From NCBI RefSeq assembly GCF_030915525.1, contig NZ_CP133269.1, positions 4,755,001 to 4,819,000 on the forward strand: 64,000 nucleotides of DNA. The letters are read 5' to 3'. Position numbers and translations under genes: made by a program. This DNA comes from Neobacillus sp. PS2-9 (GTDB lineage Bacteria > Bacillota > Bacilli > Bacillales > Cytobacillaceae). The stretch's first letter is position 1. Each line of letters opens with the position of its first letter. This document shows, in pieces, positions 42,746 through 51,702 of the stretch. Under the pieces are notes generated by a model. The model did no database searches, was not told the DNA's origin, and saw nothing but the letters and a program-made list of their open reading frames with translations.

Positions 42746-43501
42746 TTAAAGGTCCACCTTATAGCTCCGTTCACTTACCTCTCCATCAGAAAATACCCGC
42801 TCCACATATTCCATTTCTTTTACCGATAATAATAAAACGGTTGAACTCCGTGTCCCATAGTGTTCGCTTTGAATAAACAATGGAGAAAGTAACCTTTCCC
42901 ACTCTAACGATACGCCTGTGTTTGGAAGAGATTCATCTAGGGCAGGATCTGCATGTTGAAGAAGCAACATTAACTCCTCAACCAGGTTTTCTCGAGCCCC
43001 TGTGATGATTTGGGACAGACCTTCCTTTCCTCTTTCCACCTTCGGCCATTCCGTATTTAACAAATGGTTACTGACACCATAGATGCCAGGCTCCAGCTTT
43101 TGAAGCTCCTGCCCATTATTTGAATAATAATAGAGCTCTTTCGCATCACCCGCTAATAAGTTATAACCTGGATACTGCTGTTTACGATTATCTAACCCCT
43201 GCATGTACTCCTTCAAATCGCCATTATATTTTAAAGCATTTGCCACTAATTCCCCGCGGGATTGCTTACCTGTGGTTACTTCCTTTGGATTGCGATAATT
43301 AGTTAACGCTGCAAATCTTCCAGAAGTGGTAACTCCCATCCACGTACCCATCTTCTCTAAATCCCGGCCTGCAAGGATGGTAGGATCGTCCTCCCAGTAG
43401 TGAATGGGTGCAGTAGGACGCCGATAAAATTCATCACGGTTAGCGGCGACAATCAATGGACATTGTGGATGAATCTTGTAAGCAAATAATATTAAACACA
43501 T
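42746..43501 (-). CDS. NRDE family (TANGO2-like) protein
   Basis: 251 residues. It starts MCLILFAY, where Cys2 is expected to become the N-terminal nucleophile of an Ntn-hydrolase fold, and has the family name motif NRDE at 21-24 in LIVAANRDEFYRRPT. Further conserved parts are ILAGRDLEKMGTWMGV and ALTNYRNP. Eukaryotic TANGO2 and bacterial relatives have been linked to haem handling; the bacterial role is little known. No signal peptide. It is convergent with dedA across array D. Confidence 0.88.
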   Translation of the reverse strand: MCLILFAYKIHPQCPLIVAANRDEFYRRPTAPIHYWEDDPTILAGRDLEKMGTWMGVTTSGRFAALTNYRNPKEVTTGKQSRGELVANALKYNGDLKEYMQGLDNRKQQYPGYNLLAGDAKELYYYSNNGQELQKLEPGIYGVSNHLLNTEWPKVERGKEGLSQIITGARENLVEELMLLLQHADPALDESLPNTGVSLEWERLLSPLFIQSEHYGTRSSTVLLLSVKEMEYVERVFSDGEVSERSYKVDL

Positions 43502-43544
43502 GGACGATCACTGCCCTTTTTGAAAAATAAATTACTTTGTACTT

Positions 43545-44093
43545 CTATTTAATTGATTCCTTACGCTTCCGAAACATCTTTGTAATCAGGCGTATTTGCC
43601 CTCTGTGACTCAGTTCATCCTCAAACACATGAAACCACTTAAAGTAATTATTAGCAGGACGATCCCACCAAAACGGCGCTTGTTCAAATAGCCATTCGTC
43701 TGGCAGCGTTTTAAATGTTGCAATCGTCTCGTTTCTCACCTGTTCTAATTTTTTAAGGTAGTATTCAAGCGGGTTTCCTTTAATCTGATCTCTAGCATTT
43801 TTTCCTAAATCTAATGCAGGATTAAGAGCACTTTCCTCTTCATCTGTTAGGTCCCGGTTTTCAAACGTTACAATCTGGTACGTTCTTTCAACCGAAGCCA
43901 GGTGTGCTAATAGCATTCCAATGGAATTAGCTTCTTCATCAAAGAGAAAGTCTAGCTCTTCTACGGTTAAGTTTTTTACTGCATCTAAGGTTGTTTGCCT
44001 GGTATAGTTCATCATGGATACCAATTTACTAAATTCCAAACCTAAGCCGTCTTTTTTGTCGATTACATATAAAGTTTTATTATCAAAATTCAA
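43545..44093 (-). CDS. DinB family protein (DUF664-type)
   Basis: 182 residues, a four-helix bundle with three metal-binding His expected. The first is in IGMLLAHLASVERTYQ (about 61) and the other two in FKWFHVFEDELSHRGQIRLI near the C-terminus. The family includes bacillithiol and mycothiol S-transferases and DNA-damage-induced proteins; the FEDELSHRGQI pattern is that of the DUF664/DinB_2 branch. The thiol substrate is unknown. It lies 43 bp upstream of the NRDE gene on the same strand. Confidence 0.82.
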   Translation of the reverse strand: MNFDNKTLYVIDKKDGLGLEFSKLVSMMNYTRQTTLDAVKNLTVEELDFLFDEEANSIGMLLAHLASVERTYQIVTFENRDLTDEEESALNPALDLGKNARDQIKGNPLEYYLKKLEQVRNETIATFKTLPDEWLFEQAPFWWDRPANNYFKWFHVFEDELSHRGQIRLITKMFRKRKESIK

Positions 44094-44246
44094 TCCTACC
44101 CCTCCAATTGGGAAAATAATGCAATACTACTATTCGACTTTTTTGAAGAAAAACCTTTAATTACGGTGTAATTATGTATTCACGCTAAATCGTGTTAAAC
44201 TAACCAACGACATATATAAATTTTATTTAAAAAATGGAGTGGTTAG

Positions 44247-44420
44247 ATGAGTAAAGCAAAAGCAAAAGCGAAAAGTGGAATAGGTAGGGGTACAGGTAAG
44301 AAAGGCTGGAACCGTTGGCAAACTAGCGCTAATAAAGCAAAAAACGCCAAGCCTTATGTCAGCAAAGGGACTAAAAGAGCAGCGGATGCAAAAAATGCTG
44401 ATCAAACTTCCGATAAATAG
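44247..44420 (+). CDS. Small basic protein, DUF3934-like
   Basis: 57 residues, very basic: MSKAKAKAKSG, then GRGTGKKGWNRWQTSANKAKNAK, and an Asp-rich tail. TGGAGTGG lies six bases before the ATG. Composition and the RGTGKKGW core recall short Bacillus proteins of the DUF3934 type, but the match is from memory and should be searched. Its nucleic-acid-like charge suggests binding to RNA, DNA or spore components. The opposite strand has an open frame of similar length that is a shadow. Confidence 0.65.
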   Translation: MSKAKAKAKSGIGRGTGKKGWNRWQTSANKAKNAKPYVSKGTKRAADAKNADQTSDK

Positions 44421-44552
44421 TTGTCTTAACCTTTTTAGTTGGTAGTCGTTGTGATCAGTACGTGCCAGTAATTCTCATTTGAATCCTTTGATGAATACTT
44501 ACCGTATTGGAAATGCTAATGAACGATATAACCAACTTAGGGGGTATTTGTA

Positions 44553-44786
44553 ATGTCAGAACTAGAGCCTTTGGAATACGAAACAGGCACCGCGATCCGT
44601 GATTATGACATCATCGATATTACATCAACTGCAACTGGCTATGATGTACTGCTTGATATTAACTTAGATAGTGGGTATTCATTAACAAGAACCAAATTAG
44701 AAATTACCCATGAGGATTTACAAGGATATGAAACAAGTGAGATTGAAGAAGGTATTAAATATGCTTTAGGATTTTTTGGACAATAG
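44553..44786 (+). CDS. Small acidic protein of unknown function
   Basis: 77 residues, acidic, no membrane segment. It begins MSELEPLEYETGTAIRDY and continues as alternating beta strands (YDIIDITSTATGYDVLLDI) and a C-terminal helix (SEIEEGIKYALGFFG). AGGGGGTAT precedes the ATG. I recognise no family. It lies between the small basic gene and array E and appears to be a single gene. Confidence 0.6.
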   Translation: MSELEPLEYETGTAIRDYDIIDITSTATGYDVLLDINLDSGYSLTRTKLEITHEDLQGYETSEIEEGIKYALGFFGQ

Positions 44787-44883
44787 GATTGTGTCCTTTC
44801 TAACCTTTTTACTGTTTCTTTGTTAACGGTTGGTGTTGTTTTAGGAATACCTGATTTAGCTCTTTACATTCTTTCATCACATT

Positions 44884-45225
44884 GGTCACGTATGGCCTTT
44901 TCCTTCGTGACCCTTTATTCGGTTCTATTACTGTTTGAGTAACGTAAAACCTTCCTACGTTACCCTCTGCCTCTTCTTTTTTCTGTTTGGGGCACGTAAA
45001 ACCTTCCTACGTTACCCTCTGCCTCTTCTTTTTTCTGTTTGGGGCACGTAAAACCTTCCTACGTTACCCTCTGCCTCTTCTTTTTCTGTTTGGGGCACGT
45101 AGACCCTTTCTACGTTACCGTCTACCTCTTCTTTTTCTGTTTGGGGCACGTAGACTCTTTCTATGTTACCCATCGCCTCTTCTTTTTTCTGGTTCGGGCA
45201 CGTAGAACCTTCTTACGGACCGTTT
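44884..45225. repeat. Array E, seven ~52-bp units with changing stem arms
   Basis: ACGTA occurs at 44888, 44942, 44994, 45046, 45097, 45148 and 45200 (spacings 54, 52, 52, 51, 51, 52). The spacer is close to CTGCCTCTTCTTTTTCTGTTT. The first unit has arms GGTCACG with CGTGACC, the next GTAACGTA with TACGTTAC, later ones only ACGTA/TACGT with base changes. It occupies most of the 555-bp gap 44787-45341; the remainder is the PAP2 leader with a GGGGGGCGG ribosome site. Confidence 0.9.
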
Positions 45226-45341
45226 ATAGCATTGCTGTATAACCTAGCTTTAACTATATATAATCTTTACACGCTCTTAACATAAGGTTAAGAAATCCCC
45301 TCTTTATTTTTAATACAATTAAAGTAAAGGGGGGCGGAAAA

Positions 45342-45875
45342 ATGACTAGAGAACTACTTGAATTGTTTTATGGCTTTGATTGTCGAGTGCTGCAGAAGGT
45401 AAATCACCATTTTGATAAAAAGCTATTAAATCTCTTTTTTCGTTTGGTCACACGTTTAGGAGGAGCAGATCTTACAATCGCTTCAACATTGATTCTCATT
45501 CTTTTATCATCAGGAGAGGCCAAATTAACGGCTATCAGCAGCGCACTGGCATTATCAGCGAGTCATATACCTGTCCATATTTTGAAAGAGGTACTCCCGC
45601 GGAGAAGACCATATGTAAAGATTGAAAAAACAAAAACTCATGAAAATCCATTACAAGACCCTTCTTTTCCTTCGGGGCATACAACAGCTATTTTATCCGT
45701 TGTAACACCCTACATCTTATTTGTACCCAACCTATCCTTTATCTTAATCCCTATTGCAGTCCTTGAGGGCATATCAAGAATTTACCTCGGCTTACACTAC
45801 CCATCAGACGTCCTAGCAGGTGCCTTCCTCGGAACACTAACTGGAGTTATCACCTTTTGCATTTTATGTATCTAA
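45342..45875 (+). CDS. PAP2 superfamily phosphatase (membrane)
   Basis: 177 residues with about five membrane helices. The acid phosphatase signature is complete: KEVLPRRRPY (C1), PSFPSGHTT (C2, catalytic His) and SRIYLGLHYPSDV (C3). Membrane PAP2 enzymes of this size in Bacillus hydrolyse undecaprenyl pyrophosphate or phosphatidylglycerol phosphate on the outer face of the membrane. Which of these it does cannot be decided. GGGGGGCGG precedes the ATG. It is a single gene ending at a REP-like hairpin. Confidence 0.88.
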   Translation: MTRELLELFYGFDCRVLQKVNHHFDKKLLNLFFRLVTRLGGADLTIASTLILILLSSGEAKLTAISSALALSASHIPVHILKEVLPRRRPYVKIEKTKTHENPLQDPSFPSGHTTAILSVVTPYILFVPNLSFILIPIAVLEGISRIYLGLHYPSDVLAGAFLGTLTGVITFCILCI

Positions 45876-45889
45876 AAAATACAATGTAT

Positions 45890-45957
45890 GGTGTCAGGCA
45901 CCACGAAAAGACATTTGTCCTCATACAACGTACATTTGTGGTGCCTGACACCTTTTT
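45890..45957. terminator. REP-like hairpin between PAP2 and tcyP
   Basis: GGTGTCAGGCACCAC (45890-45904) pairs with GTGGTGCCTGACACC (45938-45952), followed by TTTTT. The central ~33 bases include ACATTTGT. It lies between two convergent genes. Confidence 0.85.
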
Positions 45958-45961
45958 ATTT

Positions 45962-47344
45962 TTATGCTTCTACAATGTTTGGTTGTTGGTAGGTCTCTTG
46001 GTCGAATTCGCCTGTTGCTTTGCTTGTTAGGACGCCTGCAGTCATGGCTCCGCTGACGTTTAGTGCTGTACGGCCCATGTCAATGAGTGGCTCTACTGAG
46101 ATAAGTAAACCGACTATGGCAATTGGCAGGTTCATAATAGAAAGTACGATCAGGGCTGCAAAGGTAGCACCACCGCCAACACCTGCAACACCAAAGGAGC
46201 TAATCGCTACGACCAAGATGAGCGTAAGAATAAAGGAGAGACTGGTTGGGTCGACCCCTGCTGCTGGAGCAACCATAACGGCAAGCATGGCTGGGTAAAT
46301 CCCCGCACAGCCATTTTGACCAATGGAAAGTCCAAATGAGCCTGCAAAGTTTGCTATCCCTTCAGAAACGCCCAAGTCTTTTGTCTGTGTTTTAATCGTC
46401 ATTGGTAACGTTCCCGCACTTGTACGTGAAGTAAAGGCAAAGGTTAAGGTAGGAAGGCCCTTTTTCACATAATTTCTTGGGTTTAGTTTAACAAACGATA
46501 ACAGTAATAGATGGACAATAAACATAACGATAAGCGCCACATAGGAAGCAATGACAAACTTTCCTAATTTAGCAATAGCTTCATAATCACTTGTGGCGGT
46601 GACCCTTGTAATAATTGCTAAAATGCCATACGGTGTGAGGCGAAGAATCAATGTTACTACCCTCATGACAATCGAATACGCCGTATCTATGATCCGCGCG
46701 AAAAACTCGCCGTGTTCAGATTCCTTTCGTTTGACTCCAAGATAGGCAACCCCAATAAAGACAGCGAAGATAACAACGGCAATCGTAGAAGTTGGCCGTG
46801 CTCCTGTTAAATCCTGAAATGGATTACTCGGAATTAACTCAATAATCTGCTGTGGCAATGTCATACTTTCCACACCGGCCACTCTTTCCTCAAGTTGAGC
46901 ATTTCTAGCTTTCTCGGCATCTCCCGCGTTTAACTGAATCCCGTCAAGACCAAACCCTAATGCAGATCCAATTCCAACGGCTGCAGAAATAGCTGTCGTA
47001 CCAAGCAAAATTCCAATCACAAGAAAGCTAATCTTCCCGATATTTTTGGTTAATTTTAATTTAGTAAAAGCGGCAACGATACTAATGAAAACCAGCGGCA
47101 TAACTACCATTTGCAGTAGCTTAACATAACCATTTCCTACAATGTTAAACCAATCGATGGACCCTGTTGTCACCTCATGTGTGGTGCCATAGATCAGATG
47201 GATGATAAAACCAAAAATAATACCTAAGCCTAATGCTGTAAAAACACGTTTAGAAAAAGAGACATGTTTTTTTTGCATCATGAAAAGACCAAACATGAGC
47301 GCAAACAAAACAAGGATATTAACAATGATAAGAAGGGCGTTCAT
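45962..47344 (-). CDS. tcyP: L-cystine:cation symporter TcyP (DAACS family)
   Basis: 460 residues with ten to eleven hydrophobic segments. It aligns closely in remembered sequence with B. subtilis TcyP: MQKKHVSFSKRVFTALGLGIIFG at the start, LLQMVVMPLVFISIVAAFTKL, LTGARPTSTIAVVIF, TFAFTSRTSAGTLPM (Ser-rich loop), SIGQNGCAGIYPAMLA and GVAGVGGGATFAALIVLS. Takes up cystine with Na+ or H+. The upstream region has ATTCC-N13-GGAAT (47386-47408), a possible sulphur-regulator (CymR-like) site, and the palindrome at 47441. It is a single gene. Confidence 0.9.
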   Translation of the reverse strand: MNALLIIVNILVLFALMFGLFMMQKKHVSFSKRVFTALGLGIIFGFIIHLIYGTTHEVTTGSIDWFNIVGNGYVKLLQMVVMPLVFISIVAAFTKLKLTKNIGKISFLVIGILLGTTAISAAVGIGSALGFGLDGIQLNAGDAEKARNAQLEERVAGVESMTLPQQIIELIPSNPFQDLTGARPTSTIAVVIFAVFIGVAYLGVKRKESEHGEFFARIIDTAYSIVMRVVTLILRLTPYGILAIITRVTATSDYEAIAKLGKFVIASYVALIVMFIVHLLLLSFVKLNPRNYVKKGLPTLTFAFTSRTSAGTLPMTIKTQTKDLGVSEGIANFAGSFGLSIGQNGCAGIYPAMLAVMVAPAAGVDPTSLSFILTLILVVAISSFGVAGVGGGATFAALIVLSIMNLPIAIVGLLISVEPLIDMGRTALNVSGAMTAGVLTSKATGEFDQETYQQPNIVEA

Positions 47345-47440
47345 TTTACTCCTCCTCTGTAATTGTAAATTTTTCCATCACTTACATTCCAATGAGTCAA
47401 GTCGGAATTACAAATGAACAATCCACCAACCATTAAAACC

Positions 47441-47454
47441 ATCAAACGTTTGAT
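47441..47454. promoter_or_regulatory. Palindrome ATCAAACGTTTGAT upstream of tcyP
   Basis: A perfect 14-bp palindrome, with central CG, 97 bp before the tcyP start. The same sequence forms the core of the six 54-bp units of array D 4.7 kb away. It has the shape of a LacI- or TetR-type operator; the cognate regulator is not known. Confidence 0.45.
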
Positions 47455-47499
47455 ATTACATACATATGTACTGTCGGGACATTAAATACCATCGAAGAA

Positions 47500-47553
47500 A
47501 AAAGGTGTCAGGCACCGGCCTTGGACATTTGTCCACGAGCGGTGCCTGACACC
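47500..47553 (-). terminator. REP-like terminator of the sigma-54 activator gene
   Basis: GGTGTCAGGCACCG (47504) pairs with CGGTGCCTGACACC (to 47553), with an inner TGGACATTTGTCCA hairpin; T-run on minus. The 50-mer is nearly the same as that at 52177-52226. Confidence 0.85.
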
Positions 47554-47556
47554 CTG

Positions 47557-48978
47557 CTATTTTATCTCATATATTTTGCATTTTTCGTAGAAGCTGGTTT
47601 TTCCTATTTCCAGGAGTTTGGCGGCTTCTTGCTTATTTCCGTTGGTTACATTGAGCGCATTTAGTATGGCCTTTTTTTCTGCATGAGCCAGTGTTTCTTT
47701 TAAAGGAACCACCGGTAAGGAAATTTCCTCCAAAGGCTGATTGCTTTCCGTACGGCTCTCGATCTCAGAGGGGCTCTCCGGTTCCAATTCACGTAAATAT
47801 AATGGCAGGTGAACCAATTCAATGGTTTTCCCATCTAGAACATTGATCGTTCGCTCCAACACATTCTCAAGCTCACGAATGTTTCCCGGCCAGGCATGCT
47901 GCATTAATCTTTCTTTTACCCCAGCTGACAACTCTATCCCTTTACGATAAAATCTCCTCTCCAGTTTTTTCAATAAACTGATAGAGATTTGTGGGATATC
48001 CTCTTTTCTTTTTCTAAGAGGAGGAATTTCAATTTTTATGACATTCAATCGGTAATATAAGTCCTGACGAAACTTCCCTTCCTCCACCAGCTTCTCTAAA
48101 TCCCGATGGGTTGCCGCGATGATTCGAACATCAACAGGAATGGACTTTGGAGCTCCGACCCGCTGCACCTCTTTTTCCTGTAAGACTCGCAAAAGCTTGC
48201 TTTGCATCGAGAGGGGCATGTCCCCAATTTCATCCAGAAAAAGGGTCCCATTATTGGCAATTTCAAACTGTCCCTTCTTCCCCCCTTTTTTTGCTCCTGT
48301 AAAGGCACCTTCTTCATACCCAAACAACTCCGATTCTAGTAAATGTTCAGGAATCGATGCGCAGTTGATGGCCACAAAAGGCAATGATTCTCGCATACTA
48401 TTATTATGTATGGCGTGGGCAAATAACTCTTTACCCGTCCCAGATTCACCGATTAATAAGACTGATGAGTTACTCTCAGATATTCTTTCTGCTAGTTTTT
48501 TCGCTGCTAAAAAAGACTGGCTATTCCCAATTAAGTCGGAGAATTGATACTTACTTTTCAATTCCTTTTCAACTTTTGTTTTATAATATTTCAGTTCTTC
48601 TACAAGTCTTTGTATTTTCGTTTTATACATCCGCCATTCCTCTGGTGTACGGAACATGACGGTTCCCAAGGCTCCGACCCTTTCTCCATCCACGATGAGA
48701 GGATAGCGGTTAGCAATCATTTCACTACCATTGATGGGGTGCAACGAAGCAAGCTCTTTTTGTCCTGTATTGGCAACGATATGCATGCGGGTATTTTCAA
48801 TTACCTCTTCCACAGGCCGGTTAATGGCATCCTCCACTGTCGTCCCCAAAAACTCGCAATAAGCCTCATTAATATAAAGAATAATACCCTCTCGATCCAC
48901 CACTACAATTCGTTCCGCTAATAGATTAATAATTTGCTCATGCCAATTATAGGGGATATTCTCAAATCCTTGGTACAT
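47557..48978 (-). CDS. Sigma-54-dependent activator (PAS-AAA-Fis HTH)
   Basis: 473 residues. The N-terminal PAS domain (about 15-110) is followed by a coiled-coil linker (115-145). The AAA+ domain has Walker [12 protein letters not shown] (174-184), the sigma-54 contact loop GAFTGA (224-229), Walker [11 protein letters not shown] (244-253) and the R-finger region. The Fis-type HTH is at the C-terminus (about 440-470, [20 protein letters not shown]). There is no receiver domain, so the PAS domain probably senses a small ligand. It lies downstream of the bdh-gntP operon, which has a -24/-12 promoter and three enhancer-like sites, so it is almost certainly the activator of that operon. Confidence 0.93.
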   Translation of the reverse strand: MYQGFENIPYNWHEQIINLLAERIVVVDREGIILYINEAYCEFLGTTVEDAINRPVEEVIENTRMHIVANTGQKELASLHPINGSEMIANRYPLIVDGERVGALGTVMFRTPEEWRMYKTKIQRLVEELKYYKTKVEKELKSKYQFSDLIGNSQSFLAAKKLAERISESNSSVLLIGESGTGKELFAHAIHNNSMRESLPFVAINCASIPEHLLESELFGYEEGAFTGAKKGGKKGQFEIANNGTLFLDEIGDMPLSMQSKLLRVLQEKEVQRVGAPKSIPVDVRIIAATHRDLEKLVEEGKFRQDLYYRLNVIKIEIPPLRKRKEDIPQISISLLKKLERRFYRKGIELSAGVKERLMQHAWPGNIRELENVLERTINVLDGKTIELVHLPLYLRELEPESPSEIESRTESNQPLEEISLPVVPLKETLAHAEKKAILNALNVTNGNKQEAAKLLEIGKTSFYEKCKIYEIK

Positions 48979-49032
48979 TCTTTTCCCACCCTTACCACAC
49001 TAGATATATTAATTATACCAAATATACTGACA

Positions 49033-49075
49033 AAGGGGTCAGACCCCACAATTATGTGGTTCCTGACCCCTTTTT
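49033..49075 (-). terminator. Terminator of the hydroxybutyrate operon
   Basis: AAAGGGGTCAG pairs with CTGACCCCTTT, with CCACA/TGTGG inside. It lies four bases past the dehydrogenase stop and is a GGGTCAGACCCC variant of the REP-like elements. Confidence 0.8.
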
Positions 49076-49078
49076 ACA

Positions 49079-49864
49079 TTATTGGGCTGTATAGCCACCA
49101 TCCAGGATGACTGCCTGACCGGTTATTCCTCTTCCTTTATCACTTGCTAAAAAGACGGCATAATCGGCAATTTCCGTAACAGATAATAGCCTTCTTTGAG
49201 GAACAAGCGGGAAAATCACTTCTTCAAGTACACGATCTAAGCTGACATTCCTAGTTTTCGCCAAATCCCCTAGTTGGTTTCTCACAAGCGGGGTATCAAC
49301 ATAGCCAGGACATAATGCATTTACAGTGATTCCGTCAGCTGCGCCTTCTAGTGCTGCCACTTTCGTTAAACCAATGACTCCATGTTTGGCACTATTGTAA
49401 GCAGCTTTCCCAGCAAAGCCGATGACACCGTTAATGGAAGCCATATTGATGACTCTTCCAAATCCTTGTTTTTTCATAAGTGGAAAAACATGTTTGATAC
49501 CAACAAACGGTGCAGTTAACATGATTTTGACAAGTAACTCAAATTTTTCAGTTGGGAACTCCTCAATTGGAGACACATACTGCATTCCGGCATTATTGAC
49601 TAAAATATCAAGGCTTCCAAATGTCTGGTAGGCTAGCTCTAGGCTATTTTTAAAAGCTTCCTCATTTGTTACATCACAAGGGGCAGCTAGCGCTTCAAAT
49701 CCTTGCTCCCTTAACTCAGCGGCCACTTCTTCGCTCTTGACCGCGTTTAAATCCGAAATAACTACCTTTGCGCCTTCCTGTGCAAAGGTCTTTGCGAGTT
49801 CTAATCCAATTCCACTTGCAGATCCAGTAATAAATGCTGTTTTCCCTTCTAATGACTGTTTCAT
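49079..49864 (-). CDS. 3-hydroxybutyrate dehydrogenase (SDR), YxjF-like
   Basis: 261 residues. NAD-dependent oxidation of 3-hydroxybutyrate to acetoacetate. Short-chain dehydrogenase motifs: cofactor loop TGSASGIG (14-21), NNAGMQ (about 89-94), active site Ser-Ile-Asn and YNSAKHG with catalytic Tyr and Lys, and PGYVDTPLV. The Gln after NNAGM and the ASINGVIGFAGKAAY text match B. subtilis YxjF. It is 37 bp after a GntP permease gene, which probably imports the substrate. Both are read from the sigma-54 promoter at 51420. Confidence 0.9.
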   Translation of the reverse strand: MKQSLEGKTAFITGSASGIGLELAKTFAQEGAKVVISDLNAVKSEEVAAELREQGFEALAAPCDVTNEEAFKNSLELAYQTFGSLDILVNNAGMQYVSPIEEFPTEKFELLVKIMLTAPFVGIKHVFPLMKKQGFGRVINMASINGVIGFAGKAAYNSAKHGVIGLTKVAALEGAADGITVNALCPGYVDTPLVRNQLGDLAKTRNVSLDRVLEEVIFPLVPQRRLLSVTEIADYAVFLASDKGRGITGQAVILDGGYTAQ

Positions 49865-49901
49865 ACGAGATCCTCCTTTAAATCTAGTACATTATGAATC
49901 A

Positions 49902-51338
49902 TTAAATGATGTTAAACATAGAGTAAATCGCAATGACAAAGAATACAGCTACTGTTTTAATCACTGTTACAGCGAAGATGTCACGGTAAGACTGCTTGTG
50001 AGTCAATCCTGTTACTGCAAGCAGGGTAATAACCGCTCCATTATGCGGCAGAGTATCCATCCCCCCGGATGCCATCGCTACCACACGGTGCATAACTTCA
50101 GGAGGGATATGTGCTGCAGCAATCGCTTGATTGTATTTTTCCGCCATCGCGCCTAGCGCAATCCCCATTCCCCCAGATGCAGAACCTGTAATACCGGCAA
50201 GGGAACTGGTAGTTACAGCACCGTTAACAAGCGGATTGGTAAACGTACTAGAAATCGCATCACTGATTTTCGTAAACCCTGGAAGAGAAGAAATAACCCC
50301 TCCAAAACCGTATTCCGCACCTGTATTCATGGTCGCAAGCAATGCCCCAGCAATACTTAGGTTTAAACCTTCTTTAAAGTTTACGGTTACTCGTTTCCAA
50401 TCAAACGCAAGGGATGTGACGATCCCGACTACTAGCGCCAGTTCAACTGCCCAAATAGAAGCAACTGCTTTTACATCTACCGTGTATGCATTTAAGCCGA
50501 TAGCAGAAAAATCAAACCCATTCGGATACCATTCTGGAATGTAGGTAATGAATAGTTTATTTGTTACTCCTACAAGCACTAGAGGCACAAACGCCATGAT
50601 TTGGCGTAAAACAGATTGTTGTGACTTTAAATCCGGTACCATTTCATTTTCCTCTGATTTGGCCAGCTCCAAAGCCGAAGCATTTTCTGTGCCAAAGCCA
50701 TAGTAGCCTTCCCCTGCTTTTTCTGCTTTTTTCCTTCTTGTTTCTAGATAGAGAAGACCGAGTCCTAAGACAAAGATAGCACCGATAATTCCCAGTGTTG
50801 GTGCTGCGTAGATATCTGTTTTAAAGAAGTTAATTGGTATAACGTTCTGGATTTGCGGTGTTCCTGGTAATGCATCCATCGTGAAGGTAAAAGCACCGAG
50901 AGCGATGGTTCCAGGAATCAACCGTTTTGGAATGTTTGCTTCTCTAAACATTTGAGCGGCAAATGGATAAATGGCGAATACAGCTACGAATAAGCTTACG
51001 CCGCTATAGGTTAAGATAGCACCTAGTAAAATGATGGTGAGCATCGCACGTTTCGCACCGACCCAACGGACAATTGTTTTTGCAATTGATTCTGCGATGC
51101 CTGACATTTCAACTACTTTTCCAAAAATCGCTCCTAGTAAAAAGACAGGAAAATAAGATTTAATGAATCCGACCATTTTTTCCATAAATACACCGGAGAA
51201 AAACGGTAAAACATGGCTTGGGTCAACGAGTAGTACGGCTAAAAGTGCGCAGAGTGGTGCAAATAAAATAACAGAGAAACCACGGTACGCTACGAACATT
51301 AATAGCCCAAGCGACAAAAGAATAATAAATAATTGCAT
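49902..51338 (-). CDS. GntP family permease, YxjC-like
   Basis: 478 residues with about twelve to fourteen membrane helices and conserved GntP text such as LGAILTYSGVSLFVAVFAIYPFA, GALLATMNTGAEYGFGGVISSLPGF and GITGSASGGMGIALGA near the C-terminus. The family carries gluconate, glycerate and hydroxy acids. With the dehydrogenase next door, 3-hydroxybutyrate is the likely substrate (inference). AAGGGGGATTTTC precedes the ATG. It is the first gene of the sigma-54-dependent unit; a CcpA-like AAAGCGTTTACA lies at 51386-51397, which may add glucose repression. Confidence 0.9.
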   Translation of the reverse strand: MQLFIILLSLGLLMFVAYRGFSVILFAPLCALLAVLLVDPSHVLPFFSGVFMEKMVGFIKSYFPVFLLGAIFGKVVEMSGIAESIAKTIVRWVGAKRAMLTIILLGAILTYSGVSLFVAVFAIYPFAAQMFREANIPKRLIPGTIALGAFTFTMDALPGTPQIQNVIPINFFKTDIYAAPTLGIIGAIFVLGLGLLYLETRRKKAEKAGEGYYGFGTENASALELAKSEENEMVPDLKSQQSVLRQIMAFVPLVLVGVTNKLFITYIPEWYPNGFDFSAIGLNAYTVDVKAVASIWAVELALVVGIVTSLAFDWKRVTVNFKEGLNLSIAGALLATMNTGAEYGFGGVISSLPGFTKISDAISSTFTNPLVNGAVTTSSLAGITGSASGGMGIALGAMAEKYNQAIAAAHIPPEVMHRVVAMASGGMDTLPHNGAVITLLAVTGLTHKQSYRDIFAVTVIKTVAVFFVIAIYSMFNII

Positions 51339-51419
51339 GAAAATCCCCCTTTGGATAATTTGGATAAGCTTCTATCTCTTGTTGGAAAGCGTTTACATCA
51401 TGAAGCTCGCTTATATATT

Positions 51420-51435
51420 TGCAAGTTTTGTGCCA
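51420..51435 (-). promoter_or_regulatory. Sigma-54 (-24/-12) promoter of the gntP-bdh operon
   Basis: On the minus strand TGGCAC (51435-51430), five bases, TTGCA (51424-51420), a full match to TGGCAC-N5-TTGCW. It is 82 bp before the permease start. The activator is encoded downstream of the operon. Confidence 0.88.
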
Positions 51436-51531
51436 AAATTATAAATTTTTAGATAAATTACTCAGTTCTCCTAGTTTAACACTTTCACATGTTATTTATA
51501 AGATTAACACTCTTAATCTCTCTTACTATTC

Positions 51532-51598
51532 TTCCGGAATTACGGAATTTTCACTAGAAAGAGTTTCCGTTAATGCGGAATTTTCCGTTTCTCCGGAA
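51532..51598 (-). promoter_or_regulatory. Three TTCCG-N6-CGGAA sites, putative enhancer for the sigma-54 activator
   Basis: Perfect inverted repeats at 51532-51547, 51565-51580 and 51583-51598. Centres are about 112, 145 and 163 bp upstream of the -12 element, the usual range for enhancer-binding proteins that loop DNA. Half-sites continue to about 51690. Confidence 0.75.
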
Positions 51599-51702
51599 TG
51601 TTATTCTGTGCTTTCAGTTCTTTTCTTTTGGCTCTGTTATTACTGAATGTTGATTTCATAGTGTTTGAAAAATAAACGGAATAATTCCGCTTAAATTGGG
51701 AA

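Noticed and set aside
42445..42829. Open frames of 109 (minus) and 121 (plus) codons made of 18-residue repeats
   Set aside because: They arise because the 54-bp repeat is a multiple of three. Both strands are open, there is no ribosome site, and the DNA is an intergenic palindrome array.
44223..44405. Minus-strand frame of 60 codons
   Set aside because: It is the shadow of the plus-strand small basic gene 44247-44420, which has a proper ribosome site.
44987..45242. Repetitive hydrophobic frames (FFFLFGARRPFLRY-like) over array E
   Set aside because: Two overlapping frames read the same 52-bp repeat; no start signal and no conservation between units beyond the DNA repeat.
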